Translations under genes and position numbers: made by a program
Source of the DNA: Sulfitobacter sp. THAF37
GTDB lineage: Bacteria; Pseudomonadota; Alphaproteobacteria; Rhodobacterales; Rhodobacteraceae
Direction: 5' to 3'
Length of the DNA: 64,000 nt
Assembly (NCBI RefSeq): GCF_009363555.1
Contig: NZ_CP045374.1
Location: 62,001-126,000, forward strand
Shown here: positions 25,926-36,860 of the stretch, one piece after another
How the letters are laid out: each line of letters starts with the position of its first letter
Numbering within the stretch: the stretch's first letter is position 1
Notes under the pieces: model-generated
The model's database searches: none
What the model saw: only the letters and a program-made list of their open reading frames with translations
Told to the model about the DNA's origin: nothing

Positions 25926-26831
25926 ATGAAACGCGCGCTTCGCCTCACCGGGACGGTTCTGGCGCTTGGCTGGATCGGCTGGCTGATCGTGCAGCAGGCT
26001 CCCCATCTGCCCGTGCTCGACCCGTCCTCCGTGACGCTCTGGGCTGGCGTGTCGCTGGCCCTGTGCTGCTATGTGATATCCCAGTTCGCTGCCGCCGAAG
26101 CATGGCACCGCATCCTGCTGTTCTGGCAGGTGACCATTGCACCACGCCGCGCCCGCAGCCAGCCGCTGGTATCCCAGATCGGCAAGTACATTCCCGGCAA
26201 TGTGGCGCATCTGTTCGGTCGTCTGGTGATCGGCCGCCGCGACGGTTTGACAACCGGCGTTCTGGCCGCGTCGATGGTGTTCGAGATCGGCTTTACCCTC
26301 GCCGCCGGGTTTGCCGTGACCGCCGCGCTCCTGTTGGTCCTGCCGGACACCCTGCCTGTTCTCGCCCAAGAGTTTCCGCGTGTCGGGACCTGGCTGAACC
26401 CCCCGCTGATCGCGGGCGCGTTGATCGTCGCGGGTGCGCTCGGGGCTGCGGTGTTGAAACGCAGGTTGCGCAAGCTGGACATCCCGCACCCCGGTCTGCG
26501 CCAATTGCTGGGGCCCTTTGCCTTTCACGTGACGACCTTTCCGATGCTTGGCCTTTCGCTGTGGGCGACGGCACTGGCCGTCAGCCCGGATGCAGCGCCC
26601 GGTCTGGTGACCTGCATCCTCGTCTTTGCCTTTGCCTGGGTCCTGGGGTTTGTCATGCCGGGCGCGCCGGGGGGCATCGGGGTGCGCGACAGCATCATCG
26701 TGCTGGGGCTTGCCGCCAGCGTCGGCGAAGGGTCGGGGCTTGCCATTGCGCTGCTTCACCGCGCCCTGTCGGTTCTGGGGGATGTGGCTGTTTTTGGTCT
26801 GGGTTGGCGAATGCGTCACGAGAAAACATGA
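25926..26831 (+). CDS. Flippase-like membrane protein (lysylphosphatidylglycerol synthase TM domain family)
   Basis: 301-residue polytopic protein with about seven or eight hydrophobic helices. The central QPLVSQIGKYIPGNVAHLFGRL and the late PGAPGGIGVRDS are hallmarks of the flippase-like family to which the membrane domain of MprF belongs. No aminoacyl-transferase domain is attached. It probably moves a lipid-linked glycan made by the neighbouring enzymes. Confidence 0.82.
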   Translation: MKRALRLTGTVLALGWIGWLIVQQAPHLPVLDPSSVTLWAGVSLALCCYVISQFAAAEAWHRILLFWQVTIAPRRARSQPLVSQIGKYIPGNVAHLFGRLVIGRRDGLTTGVLAASMVFEIGFTLAAGFAVTAALLLVLPDTLPVLAQEFPRVGTWLNPPLIAGALIVAGALGAAVLKRRLRKLDIPHPGLRQLLGPFAFHVTTFPMLGLSLWATALAVSPDAAPGLVTCILVFAFAWVLGFVMPGAPGGIGVRDSIIVLGLAASVGEGSGLAIALLHRALSVLGDVAVFGLGWRMRHEKT

Positions 26832-26907
26832 CGTATTTCCATAAATGGACCGCTGCCTGCCACATTCTTGGCCAGTTTATCCGTCATCAACGGGTAGAAA
26901 GGGGCAA

Positions 26908-27858
26908 ATGGGGCCATCCATGACTGACGCGCGCATCATAGAGCAATCGGGTTCGTTCCCGGCGCCATTGAGAAACGGCGAAATCAAGTATCTGTCGCTG
27001 GGTCTGGCGGCATTCGTGGCGGTGGTGGTCCTGTCCTTCTGGCGGTCGCAGGCCATTGACTGGATGAGCTTTCTCAACATCTATGGGGCCGCCCTTGGCC
27101 TGCTGGGGATCGGCATCTACCTGAGAGCCTGCAAGAACGCGGAACGCTTTGCCTGCATCACGGTCGCACTGGCCGGCTATGCGCTGTTCGGCGTGTCGAT
27201 GGGTATCGTCTTTCACATCTACATGCCGCGACCAGAGCCGGTGCTGGACGAATTCCTGCTCGGGTTCGATCATTACTTTGGCTACCATTGGCCCGATGCG
27301 GTGGCCTGGCTGGCGCGGGAACATGCCTGGCTTGGCCGGGTGCTGAGCCATATCTACCTGAGTTCCTTTGCGCAGCTTATCCTTGTCATCGTCCTGCTGG
27401 GCGCGACCGGGCGGGCGTCGCGGCTCGACATGCTGCTGCTTACCGGAATGATCGGGCTATTCCTGACCTTCGTGGTCTGGCAGATCTTCCCGAACTTCAG
27501 CATGGGCATCCATTATCCCATTCCGGCAGAAGCCGAACAGGCGATCCGCCTGGTGACCAATACCAGCTATGGTCAGGCGCTGAAGGAGGCCGCGCTGAAC
27601 GGGATACCCGTGATCTCGAACGAGACGATGCAAGGTGTGGTGGCGTTTCCGTCCTATCATACGGTCATGGCGTGCCTGACGGTGTGGTTCGCCTTCCGCA
27701 CCGTGGCGTTCTGGCCGATCGTGATCCTGAACATCGCCATGATCCCGGCGATCCACATCCACGGCGCGCATCATATCCTGGACTTCGTCGGCGGTGTCTT
27801 CGTTTTCTTCGCGGCCCTTTATCTGGCAGGGCTGTTCCTGAATTCCGGAAGGCGTTGA
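26908..27858 (+). CDS. PAP2-family membrane phosphatase
   Basis: 316-residue inner-membrane protein with about six hydrophobic segments. The phosphatase motifs VVAFPSYHTVMACL (C2) and HIHGAHHILDFVGG (C3) are both present near residues 240-300, as in the PAP2_3 group of lipid phosphatases and inositol-phosphoceramide synthases. The ATG at 26908 has AAAGGGG upstream; 26845 and 26920 are alternatives. It closes the glycosylation cluster and may recycle polyprenyl phosphate or transfer a phospho-head group. Confidence 0.8.
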   Translation: MGPSMTDARIIEQSGSFPAPLRNGEIKYLSLGLAAFVAVVVLSFWRSQAIDWMSFLNIYGAALGLLGIGIYLRACKNAERFACITVALAGYALFGVSMGIVFHIYMPRPEPVLDEFLLGFDHYFGYHWPDAVAWLAREHAWLGRVLSHIYLSSFAQLILVIVLLGATGRASRLDMLLLTGMIGLFLTFVVWQIFPNFSMGIHYPIPAEAEQAIRLVTNTSYGQALKEAALNGIPVISNETMQGVVAFPSYHTVMACLTVWFAFRTVAFWPIVILNIAMIPAIHIHGAHHILDFVGGVFVFFAALYLAGLFLNSGRR

Positions 27859-28044
27859 CCGGTCTTCGGTAGGGTCCGGGTGAAACCGGATTTCCCGCGC
27901 GGCCCCGCTGCCCTATCATCTGCTGCGCAGACCTTTGCCAAGAGATGAGCCAGCCCCCGTGTCCCAGACCGCATGTCGTGATGAATTTGCTTTGTTTTCC
28001 GCTTTGGCCGCGGTGATCACGGGGGGCGGGACGCCGCAGCACGA

Positions 28045-28725
28045 ATGAGGATCGCGAGCTACAATATTCGCAAGGCGGTCGGGCTGGACTGGCGCCGCGA
28101 CCCCGCGCGGATCGTCGCGGTGCTGGCCGAGATCGACGCCGACATCGTGGTTCTTCAGGAGGCCGACAAGCGGATCGGGCGGCGGGCAGGCGTGCTGGGC
28201 GGGGGCAGTCTGGCCCAGGCGGGCTACCGCATCGCGGACGTGGCGCTGAGACCCGATAGCCACGGCTGGCACGGCAACGTCATCCTTTACCGTGACGCGC
28301 TGTCGCTGGCCGAAACCGGTCGGGTCGCGCTGCCGACACTGGAGCCGCGCGGGGCGGTGCGCGCCCAGTTCGACCGGCCTGGGCTTGGGGTGATCGGCGT
28401 GCATCTGGCGCTGGCGGGGGCGGTCAGGCGGCGCCAGATGGCGGTGCTTGGGGCGCATGGGGCGGCGGCGCGGACGCCGCTCATCGTTGCCGGGGATTTC
28501 AATGAATGGCGCAGGGGCGATGTTCCCGCCGGGGCGCGGGCGATCGTGCCGGGCAAGAGCTTTCACAGTGCGCGGCCGGTGGCGGCGCTGGACCGCTTTC
28601 TGCTTTTTGGTCCGGTGCACGCAGGGGCGGCCTGGGTCCACCGGTCGGCGCTTGCCGCGCGGGCCTCGGACCACCTGCCCATCGTGCTGGACTTTGACCC
28701 CGAAGAGCCGTCGGCAGGGTCCTGA
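28045..28725 (+). CDS. Endonuclease/exonuclease/phosphatase-family protein
   Basis: 226 residues. Motifs of the family are visible: SYNIRKAVG, LQEADKR, VHLALAG, AGDFNEWRRGD and ASDHLPIVLDF with the final His. No signal peptide or membrane segment was seen. A cardiolipin synthase is encoded 180 bases downstream on the same strand, a pairing often found in proteobacteria and suggesting a phospholipid-related phosphodiesterase role; DNA as substrate is also possible. There is no clear ribosome site. The spacer from the PAP2 gene (27859-28044) shows nothing. Confidence 0.85.
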   Translation: MRIASYNIRKAVGLDWRRDPARIVAVLAEIDADIVVLQEADKRIGRRAGVLGGGSLAQAGYRIADVALRPDSHGWHGNVILYRDALSLAETGRVALPTLEPRGAVRAQFDRPGLGVIGVHLALAGAVRRRQMAVLGAHGAAARTPLIVAGDFNEWRRGDVPAGARAIVPGKSFHSARPVAALDRFLLFGPVHAGAAWVHRSALAARASDHLPIVLDFDPEEPSAGS

Positions 28726-28904
28726 TCCTGTTTGCGATGGGTGTTGCGCGCAACGCGGCTGCGCTGCCGGGCGGGCAAGAGCGGCCTGAGCAGAAGGCTG
28801 GCGGGGCGGAACAATCACGGATAAGACATGAGTCTACAGGCAACACCGGGTGGTGTGGATCATATGTCCTTTGGTAGCGACATCGCAGTCACGCAGGGCC
28901 CTTG

Positions 28905-30338
28905 ATGGCGGCGCTTCTGCTTGCCCTTCATGTGGTGACCGTCATCGGCTTTACGCTGCGCATCCTGCTGCGCGATGATCTGTCGCCACAGGCGCGGCTG
29001 GCGTGGTTTATCATCCTGGCGGTGCTGCCCTATGTCGGGGGCATCGTGTACTTCCTGTTTGGCGAGATCGACCTCGGGAGCCGGGCGAACAGGCGTCACG
29101 GCGAAGTCTTTGACCAGATCCGCGCCAAGGCGTCCCATCTGATGGGGACGCCGGACGCTACCGAGCGACTGATTGATCCGCTTTACCGGACGGCCTTTCG
29201 TTATGCGGGGTCGATCAATGGTTTTCATACGGTCGCGGGAAACCGCGCCGAACTGATGGCCGACGCGGCGGCCACGCAGGCGCATCTGATCGCCGATATC
29301 GAGGCGGCCCAAAGCCATGTTCACCTGCTGTATTACATATGGCTGGAGGACCGGACCGGTACGGATGTCGCACGGGCGCTGATCCGCGCCGCACAGCGGG
29401 GCGTGACCTGCCGGGCGATGGCAGATGGCCTTGGGTCACGGGCGTTGATCAGGTCGCCCCTGTGGCAGCAGATGAAAGATGCGGGTGTGAAGATGGCGGT
29501 CGCGTTGCCGATGGACAAGCCCCTTCGCACGATGCTGACCAGCCGCATTGATCTGCGCAATCATCGCAAGATCACGGTCATTGACGGCAAGATCACCTAC
29601 TGCGGCAGCCGGAACGCTGCCGACCCCGAGTTCTCGATCAAGGCGAGATTCGCACCCTGGGTCGATATCATGCTGCGCCTCGAAGGGGCGATCGTCGCGC
29701 AGAACGAGCTTCTGTTTCTGAGCGACTGGATGCAGGCGACCGGCGAAAATCTGGATGGGTTCACGCTGGCTTCGAACCCGATCGAAGGTGGTTTTCCCGC
29801 ATTGGTGATGGGGGACGGCCCGACCGAACGCCGCAGCGCCACGCCGCAGCTTTTTTCCGCGCTCATCGGCTGTGCCGAGAAGGAGCTGACGCTTTCGACC
29901 CCGTACTTCGTGCCGGATGCGACGGTTCTGGATGCCTTGTGTTCCGCCGCCCATCGTGGCGTCGCGGTGACGCTGATCTTTCCCAAGCTCAACGACAGCT
30001 GGATTGTCGCGGCGGTGAGCCGAAGCTATTACCGCAGGCTGCTGTCAGCGGGATGCATGATACACGAATTCAAGGATGGCCTCCTGCATGCCAAGACGCT
30101 GGTCGTGGATGCCAAGGTGACCCTGGTCGGGTCATCGAACCTCGATCTGCGAAGTTTTGATCTGAACTATGAGAACAATATCGTTCTGCAGGATGAGGGC
30201 GTGACGCGCGCCGTCCGTGACCGCCAGCGGGATTACATCGCCCGGTCGGATCCCGTGACGCTGGATCTGGTTGCCGCATGGCCCCGGCATCGGCGCATCT
30301 GGAACAATGTCATCGCGACGATTGGCCCGGTGCTGTGA
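28905..30338 (+). CDS. cls: Cardiolipin synthase (phospholipase D family)
   Basis: 477 residues with two N-terminal membrane helices (LLLALHVVTVIGFTLRILL and ARLAWFIILAVLPYVGGIVYF) and two HKD motifs, NHRKITVIDGK near residue 220 and LHAKTLVVDAK near 395, each followed by G-S-R/S-N. It would join two phosphatidylglycerols, or PG and PE, at the inner membrane. The ATG at 28905 follows a TTG in the same frame and has AGGG 7 bases upstream. The 28726-28904 spacer is empty. Confidence 0.93.
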   Translation: MAALLLALHVVTVIGFTLRILLRDDLSPQARLAWFIILAVLPYVGGIVYFLFGEIDLGSRANRRHGEVFDQIRAKASHLMGTPDATERLIDPLYRTAFRYAGSINGFHTVAGNRAELMADAAATQAHLIADIEAAQSHVHLLYYIWLEDRTGTDVARALIRAAQRGVTCRAMADGLGSRALIRSPLWQQMKDAGVKMAVALPMDKPLRTMLTSRIDLRNHRKITVIDGKITYCGSRNAADPEFSIKARFAPWVDIMLRLEGAIVAQNELLFLSDWMQATGENLDGFTLASNPIEGGFPALVMGDGPTERRSATPQLFSALIGCAEKELTLSTPYFVPDATVLDALCSAAHRGVAVTLIFPKLNDSWIVAAVSRSYYRRLLSAGCMIHEFKDGLLHAKTLVVDAKVTLVGSSNLDLRSFDLNYENNIVLQDEGVTRAVRDRQRDYIARSDPVTLDLVAAWPRHRRIWNNVIATIGPVL

Positions 30339-30361
30339 TGGCATTGCCCTGATCCAATGGA

Positions 30362-31261
30362 TCACGCCGAGAAGGGTGAATTGAATGCCTTGTGGAAATA
30401 GGCATAGATCATGTCCATCTGAGGCGAGAATGCAGCACCCCGCCGCCAGGCAAGACCGACATCCATGGTGGGCACAGGTGTTCCAGGCAAAACCGTGGCG
30501 ATCCGCTTTCCTTCAAGCGACCAGGGCCGATAAACCATGTCGGTCAAGATGGTGATGCCCTGGCCATTGGCCACCATGGACCGCACCGCTTCGATTGAAC
30601 TGGTTCTCAGGCTGATGCGCGGCTGTGTCGCCTGCGAGCTCCAGTATTTCATGGCGGTGTTGGCGGCTTCATCGACGGTCAGAAGGATCATCTCTTCTTC
30701 CGCGATCTCTTCAAAGCTGATGCTGCGGCGCTGTTCGAACCGATGCCCGCTTGCGACCCAGAGCCGTCTGGTGGATCGCAAGAGTGTCTCGCTGTCCAGA
30801 CGCGCATTCGTGATGTTCGACGTCAGCATTACGGCGACGTCAAAGCGGTCTCCGAGCAGTCCTTCCTCGATGCTGTCGCGGTTCAGTTCATGCAGTTGTA
30901 TTTCGAGATTCGGGTGCAGGCGCCGCAGCCGATCCAGATGATACGGCAGAAAATACCCCATCACGGTATAGCTGGCGGCGATGCGAATGGTCCCTGACGA
31001 GTCCGTATCGCGATGGCGCAAGTTCTTTGCGTCTTCCAGCTTTCCCAGGATGACATAGGCAGATGCCAGCAGTTCGCGACCGGCATCCGTCAGGTCCATG
31101 CCCTGCTGCGTCCGGTGGAACAGTTTGGCGCCCAGGGACGCTTCGAGATCCCTGATTGCCGTCGTCACGGATGATTGCGAAATCGACAGCGCGGTCGCCG
31201 CTCTGCTGACCTGGGCCGTCTCGGCCGTGGCGACGAAGTACTTTAATTGCCTTAATTTCAT
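30362..31261 (-). CDS. LysR-family transcriptional regulator
   Basis: 299 residues, the normal LysR length. The N-terminal winged HTH has LKYFVATAETAQVSRAATALSISQSSVT and the DLEASLGAKLFHRT wing, and the C-terminal effector domain is complete. It is divergent from the oxoprolinase operon with a symmetric sequence in the spacer, so it probably controls pxpABC and its own gene. It converges on cls. Confidence 0.92.
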   Translation of the reverse strand: MKLRQLKYFVATAETAQVSRAATALSISQSSVTTAIRDLEASLGAKLFHRTQQGMDLTDAGRELLASAYVILGKLEDAKNLRHRDTDSSGTIRIAASYTVMGYFLPYHLDRLRRLHPNLEIQLHELNRDSIEEGLLGDRFDVAVMLTSNITNARLDSETLLRSTRRLWVASGHRFEQRRSISFEEIAEEEMILLTVDEAANTAMKYWSSQATQPRISLRTSSIEAVRSMVANGQGITILTDMVYRPWSLEGKRIATVLPGTPVPTMDVGLAWRRGAAFSPQMDMIYAYFHKAFNSPFSA

Positions 31262-31282
31262 GCATCTGCGTCCATTGGTTCA

Positions 31283-31301
31283 TTATCGGATTTTCCGATA
31301 A
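31283..31301. promoter_or_regulatory. LysR-type operator in the divergent spacer
   Basis: TTATCGG-ATTTT-CCGATAA is a perfect 7-5-7 inverted repeat fitting the T-N11-A rule for LysR boxes, 22 bases upstream of the regulator start and 82 before pxpA. Confidence 0.6.
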
Positions 31302-31382
31302 ATGTGCCCCGGAAAATTCAATTTTACAAACATTGAATCGCGCAGCATCCTTTCCGAAACGGTAAATTTCTGGGGTGTCGCG

Positions 31383-32171
31383 ATGCGCAAGGTTATCGAT
31401 CTGAACTGCGATATGGGAGAAGGTTTTGGTCACTGGAGCTATGGGGACGCGCCTGACGAAGAACTGATGGCGCTGATCAGTTCTGCCAATATCGCAACGG
31501 GTTTCCATGCGGGCGATCCGAATTCGATGAACAGGATGGTGTCGCTGGCCAAGGCGCACGGTGTCGCATTGGGAGCCCATCCCGCCTACAAGGATCTGCA
31601 GGGCTTCGGCCGTCGCAAGATTGTCGCCACGAACGAAGAGCTGGTCAACGACATCCTCTATCAGGTCGGCGCGATGCGCGAATTCGGACGGCGGCACGAC
31701 ATGCCGCTGCAGCACGTCAAACCCCATGGGGCGCTCTATATGGAGGCGGCCTCGAACGAGGATCTGTCCAGGCACCTGGTCGAGACGCTGCAGGCCACGT
31801 CCCCCGATCTGATCCTCTACTGCATGGGACCGGCGTTGACCTATGATGTCGCCAAACGGCATTCGCATCCGGTCGTGCGCGAGTTCTTTGCGGATCGGGA
31901 TTATGGCGATGACGGCATGATCATCTTTACCCGGAAGGGGGCCGCTGCCGATCCGGAGGCGATCGCACAGAAGTGTCTGCGCGCCTGCCAGGAAGGCAAG
32001 GTCGAGACCGAAAGCGGCAAGGTCGTGGATGTGGCGTTTGAATCCATCTGCGTGCATTCCGACACGCCGGGTGCGGTAGAGACCCTCACGGCGATCCGAA
32101 AGACGCTGACAGACAACGGTATCCGCATCGCGTCGGCGCGCGACGTGCTGGCAGAGAACGCCAGCGATTAA
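31383..32171 (+). CDS. pxpA: 5-oxoprolinase subunit A (LamB/YcsF family)
   Basis: 262 residues of the YcsF family, which with PxpB and PxpC cleaves 5-oxoproline to glutamate using ATP. The N-terminal [24 protein letters not shown], the TGFHAGDP block and [13 protein letters not shown] are conserved. The ATG at 31383 is chosen because the frame's earlier ATG (31302) lies over the operator. The A, B and C subunits are present with biotin-carboxylase genes in between. Confidence 0.92.
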   Translation: MRKVIDLNCDMGEGFGHWSYGDAPDEELMALISSANIATGFHAGDPNSMNRMVSLAKAHGVALGAHPAYKDLQGFGRRKIVATNEELVNDILYQVGAMREFGRRHDMPLQHVKPHGALYMEAASNEDLSRHLVETLQATSPDLILYCMGPALTYDVAKRHSHPVVREFFADRDYGDDGMIIFTRKGAAADPEAIAQKCLRACQEGKVETESGKVVDVAFESICVHSDTPGAVETLTAIRKTLTDNGIRIASARDVLAENASD

Positions 32172-32189
32172 TCATAAGGAGAAACACTC

Positions 32190-32423
32190 ATGGCAGATAT
32201 TCAAGCACCCGTTCCGGGCACGTTCTACCACAAGCCGTCGCCGGAAGACCCACCGTTCAAATCCGAAGGTGACAAAGTCGCCACTGGCGAAACCATCGGC
32301 CTGGTCGAGGTCATGAAGTCCTTCATCGAGGTTCAGGCCGAAGCCGATGGCACCTTTGGTGGCTATGCGGTCGAGAATGAAGCGGCTGTATCAGCGGGCG
32401 ACGTTCTGGCGACGTTGAAGTAA
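32190..32423 (+). CDS. Biotin carboxyl carrier protein (biotin attachment domain)
   Basis: 77-residue stand-alone biotinyl domain. The target lysine is K43 in GLVEVMKSFIEV (V-M-K as in the usual A/V-M-K-M), and the fold covers nearly the whole protein, so it lacks the long N-terminal part of AccB. It is 2 bases from a biotin carboxylase gene. It is likely to serve a dedicated carboxylase and not fatty acid synthesis. Confidence 0.9.
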   Translation: MADIQAPVPGTFYHKPSPEDPPFKSEGDKVATGETIGLVEVMKSFIEVQAEADGTFGGYAVENEAAVSAGDVLATLK

Positions 32424-32424
32424 G

Positions 32425-33800
<1,376 letters not shown>

Positions 33801-33804
<4 letters not shown>

Positions 33805-34676
33805 AGACACGATATTCATACGGCGGCGATGAACATATTTTCGTCGAGATGGACGAGGAAATGTCGCTCGACGCCTTCTTTAAGTCCCTCGCCATGAGCA
33901 ACGCGGCGCGCGATGCGGACATTGAGGGCGTGCGGGAAATCTGCCCTGCGAATGCGTCCTTTCAGGTGCGCTATGATCCCGAGGTGATCGCGCCAGAAGA
34001 TATGATGGCCAAGCTCAAGGAGCTGGAGGAAAAGGCGATCAACGCTGAAAAGCGGCTGGAGACACGTATCATCGAGGTACCGGTATTCTATCAGGATCCA
34101 TGGACCCATGATTGCGTCATGCGGTTTCGTGAACGTCACCAGGACCCCACCGGCACCGATCTGGACTATGCCGCGCGGATCAACGGGTACGACAGCGTCG
34201 AGGCGTTCATCGAGGCGCATCATTCCGCGCCCTGGTTCGTGTCGATGGTTGGTTTTGTGTCCGGTCTGCCGTTCCTTTATCAGCTCGTCGAACGCGAAAA
34301 GCAGATCGAGGTGCCGAAATACCTCAAGCCGCGTACGGATACGCCAAAGCAGACTGTCGGATATGGCGGGTGTTTTTCGTGCATCTATTCGGTGCGGGGC
34401 GCGGGCGGCTACCAGATGTTCGGCATCACGCCGATGACGATTTTCGATGCCGACGAAGAGGTGAGTTACCTGAAGGATTTCATGGTGTTCTTCCGCCCCG
34501 GCGACATCGTGAAGTTCAAGCCCATCGACCGCGACGAATACGACAGGATCGTCAAAGAGGTCGAAGAGGGCACCTATGAACCCCGGAGCGCATCCGTGAT
34601 CTTCGATCTGGAAGATTTCAACGGCGACATCGAAGCAACCAATGCCAAACTGATGGAGGCCCTCAATGACGTTTGA
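33801..34676 (+). CDS. pxpB: 5-oxoprolinase subunit B (KipI / allophanate-hydrolase subunit 1 family)
   Basis: 291 residues, longer than the usual 220-240. The AHS1 domain is recognisable (ASFQVRYDPEVIAPEDMM, FYQDPWTHDCV, GFVSGLPFLYQL, TPMTIFD). The GTG start at 33801 has GGAGG 6 bases before it and couples to the biotin carboxylase. An ATG at 34666 inside its end begins pxpC. The extra length lies mainly in the middle and C-terminus. Confidence 0.87.
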
Positions 34677-35637
34677 AGTTGTCAAACCCGGCCTGCTGAC
34701 CACGATTCAGGATCTGGGTCGGCCCGGATATTTTCACCTGGGCATTCCCGAAGGCGGCGCGATGGACCGTGCGGCGATGCGGATCGCGAACATGCTGGTC
34801 GGCAATCCCGAGGATGCCGCCGGTCTGGAAGCGGTCTTCATGGGGCCGGAGCTGAAGTTCAACGACGATGCGCTGGTCGCCATCGGTGGCGCGGAAATGC
34901 CTGTTCTGGTCGATGGGCAAGAGCGCGACTGCTGGTCCTCCTTTACGGTCAAGGCGGGCCAGACGCTGAAGTTCGGTTATCTGAAAACCGGTGCGCGCAT
35001 TTATATCGCCATCGCCGGCGGTATTGATACGCCGCCCGCTCTTGGCAGTCGGTCGACCTATCCGATTGGCGCGCTTGGCGGTTTCGAAGGCCGCGCCCTG
35101 GCCGCCGGAGACACGGTGCCGGTGGGGCAGGCCACGTCAGCCGCAAAGGAACGCGCGCTGGATCGTACGCTGCTGGCAGAGCTGCCCAAGCCGGTAGAGC
35201 TGCGCGTATTGCCGGGGCTGTACTGGCACCGGCTGACGGAAGGGTCGCAAAAGCAGTTCTTTGATGATGAATGGAAGGTCGCGCCCGAAGCGGACCGCAT
35301 GGGGTATCGCTTTCGCGGGGGCAACCCGATGGAATTCGTGGAGCGTGAACAGCCTTTCGGCGCCGGATCGGATCCGTCGAATATCGTCGACGGATGCTAT
35401 TCCTACGGGTCCATCCAGATCCCCGGCGGGTCCGAACCGATTGTTCTTCATCGCGACGCGGTGTCCGGTGGGGGATATTTCACCATCGGCGCGATCATCT
35501 CTGCCGACATGGATCTGATCGGTCAGCTGCAGCCGAACACACCCGTCAGATTCAAGCAGGTCGATATGCAGGCGGCGCTGAGCGCACGCAAAGAGCGCAC
35601 GGCCCGGCTCGACAAGATCCGGAGCGCGCTCAGCTAG
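34666..35637 (+). CDS. pxpC: 5-oxoprolinase subunit C (biotin-dependent carboxyltransferase / AHS2 family)
   Basis: 323 residues. The beginning FEVVKPGLLTTIQDLGRPGYFHLGIPEGGAMDR and the YLKTGARIYIAIAGGID and GALGGFEGRAL stretches are typical of KipA/AHS2 proteins, which share the fold of urea carboxylase's C-terminal domain. GGAGG precedes the start inside pxpB (11-bp overlap). Confidence 0.9.
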   Translation: MTFEVVKPGLLTTIQDLGRPGYFHLGIPEGGAMDRAAMRIANMLVGNPEDAAGLEAVFMGPELKFNDDALVAIGGAEMPVLVDGQERDCWSSFTVKAGQTLKFGYLKTGARIYIAIAGGIDTPPALGSRSTYPIGALGGFEGRALAAGDTVPVGQATSAAKERALDRTLLAELPKPVELRVLPGLYWHRLTEGSQKQFFDDEWKVAPEADRMGYRFRGGNPMEFVEREQPFGAGSDPSNIVDGCYSYGSIQIPGGSEPIVLHRDAVSGGGYFTIGAIISADMDLIGQLQPNTPVRFKQVDMQAALSARKERTARLDKIRSALS

Positions 35638-35716
35638 GGCGCGGCCGGACACGACGTAAGCCAACTAAAATGGCGGCCACAATGATCGCCAATAAACTCA
35701 AGGGGAGTTACGAAAA

Positions 35717-36796
35717 ATGACGAAAACACTGAAAAAGCTCACGCTCGGCACGGCATTGGCGGTCGCAGGTCTGCCTGCCGTCGGTTTCGCGCAAGAGACC
35801 TGGTTTCCCTATGAAGCCGAAGAAACGACGCCCGCGTTCGCCGCGGACGGGGAACGCACGCCCATCACATACGAGGCTTTGGAGAAGGCGTCGCAGGCCT
35901 GGGACATCTGTGCGGTGTTGCCCCATATGAAGGACGCCTATTGGCTTGGCGTTGATTACGGCCTGGTCGAAGAGGCGCGCCGTCTGGGTGTCAAACTCAA
36001 CGTGACCGAGGCTGGTGGCTATACCGAACTGGCGAACCAGATCAGCCAGATCGAGGACTGCGTCGCGGGTGGTGCGGATGCCGTCATCGTCGGCGCGATC
36101 TCCTATGACGGTCTGAATTCGGTCATCTCCGAAGTCGCGGGGCAGGGCATTCCGGTTATCGACGTGATCAACGGCGTGTCTTCGCAGGATATCGCGGGCA
36201 AGGCGCTGGTGTCGTTCAACACGATGGGCTCGGAAATCGGCAAGTTCCTCGCCGAAAAGCATCCGTCCGGGAGCGATGAAGTCACCGTGGGCTGGTTCCC
36301 GGGTCCGGCGGGTGCCGGTTGGGTTGAAGCCGCGAACACCGGTTTCATGGCCGCCGTCGAGGGGAGCGCCGTCAAGGTGCTTGAGCCCCGCTATGGCGAC
36401 ACCGGCAAGGAAGCACAGCTGAAACTTGTGGAGGACGTCCTGCAGGCCAATCCCGATGTCGACTATATCGCGGGGACGGCGGTGACTGCGGAAGCCGCAC
36501 AGGGTGTGATCCGGTCGCGCGGTCTGATGGATCAGACGGGCATTCTGGCGTTTTACCTGACGCCAGGTGTCTGGACCGGGATCGAGCGTGGGTTCATCAC
36601 CGCGGCGCCGGCGGATTCCATGGTCATTCAGGCGCGTATGGCTGTCGATCAGGCGGTGCGCATCCTCGAAGAAGAGGACGTGGTCAAGCATGTCGGCCCC
36701 AAGATATTTGTGGTGAACCAGGACAATATCGCTGATCTGGATCGCAGCACCGTGCTGCCGCCTGAGGATTTCTCGCCCGTTTTTTCGGTCGAATAA
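35717..36796 (+). CDS. TorT-like periplasmic binding protein
   Basis: 359 residues with a signal peptide (LTLGTALAVAGLPAVGFAQ) and a periplasmic-binding fold of the ribose/LacI type. CAVLPHMKDAYWLGVDYGL and GADAVIVGAISYDGLN fit the TorT-like branch. It is followed by ATPase and permease genes of a ribose-type importer, so it probably delivers their substrate. Candidates are an oxoproline-containing or other small solute, or a sugar; the sequence does not decide. Confidence 0.83.
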   Translation: MTKTLKKLTLGTALAVAGLPAVGFAQETWFPYEAEETTPAFAADGERTPITYEALEKASQAWDICAVLPHMKDAYWLGVDYGLVEEARRLGVKLNVTEAGGYTELANQISQIEDCVAGGADAVIVGAISYDGLNSVISEVAGQGIPVIDVINGVSSQDIAGKALVSFNTMGSEIGKFLAEKHPSGSDEVTVGWFPGPAGAGWVEAANTGFMAAVEGSAVKVLEPRYGDTGKEAQLKLVEDVLQANPDVDYIAGTAVTAEAAQGVIRSRGLMDQTGILAFYLTPGVWTGIERGFITAAPADSMVIQARMAVDQAVRILEEEDVVKHVGPKIFVVNQDNIADLDRSTVLPPEDFSPVFSVE

Positions 36797-36860
36797 TCGC
36801 CAACTCATGCGCCGGGCAGGTTCGTCTGCCCGGCACACCTCAAAAGTGATCTTTCCCATC

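Noticed and set aside
25896..26819. 307-residue minus-strand frame opposite the flippase-like gene
   Set aside because: Antisense mirror frame, very rich in His, Gln and Arg.
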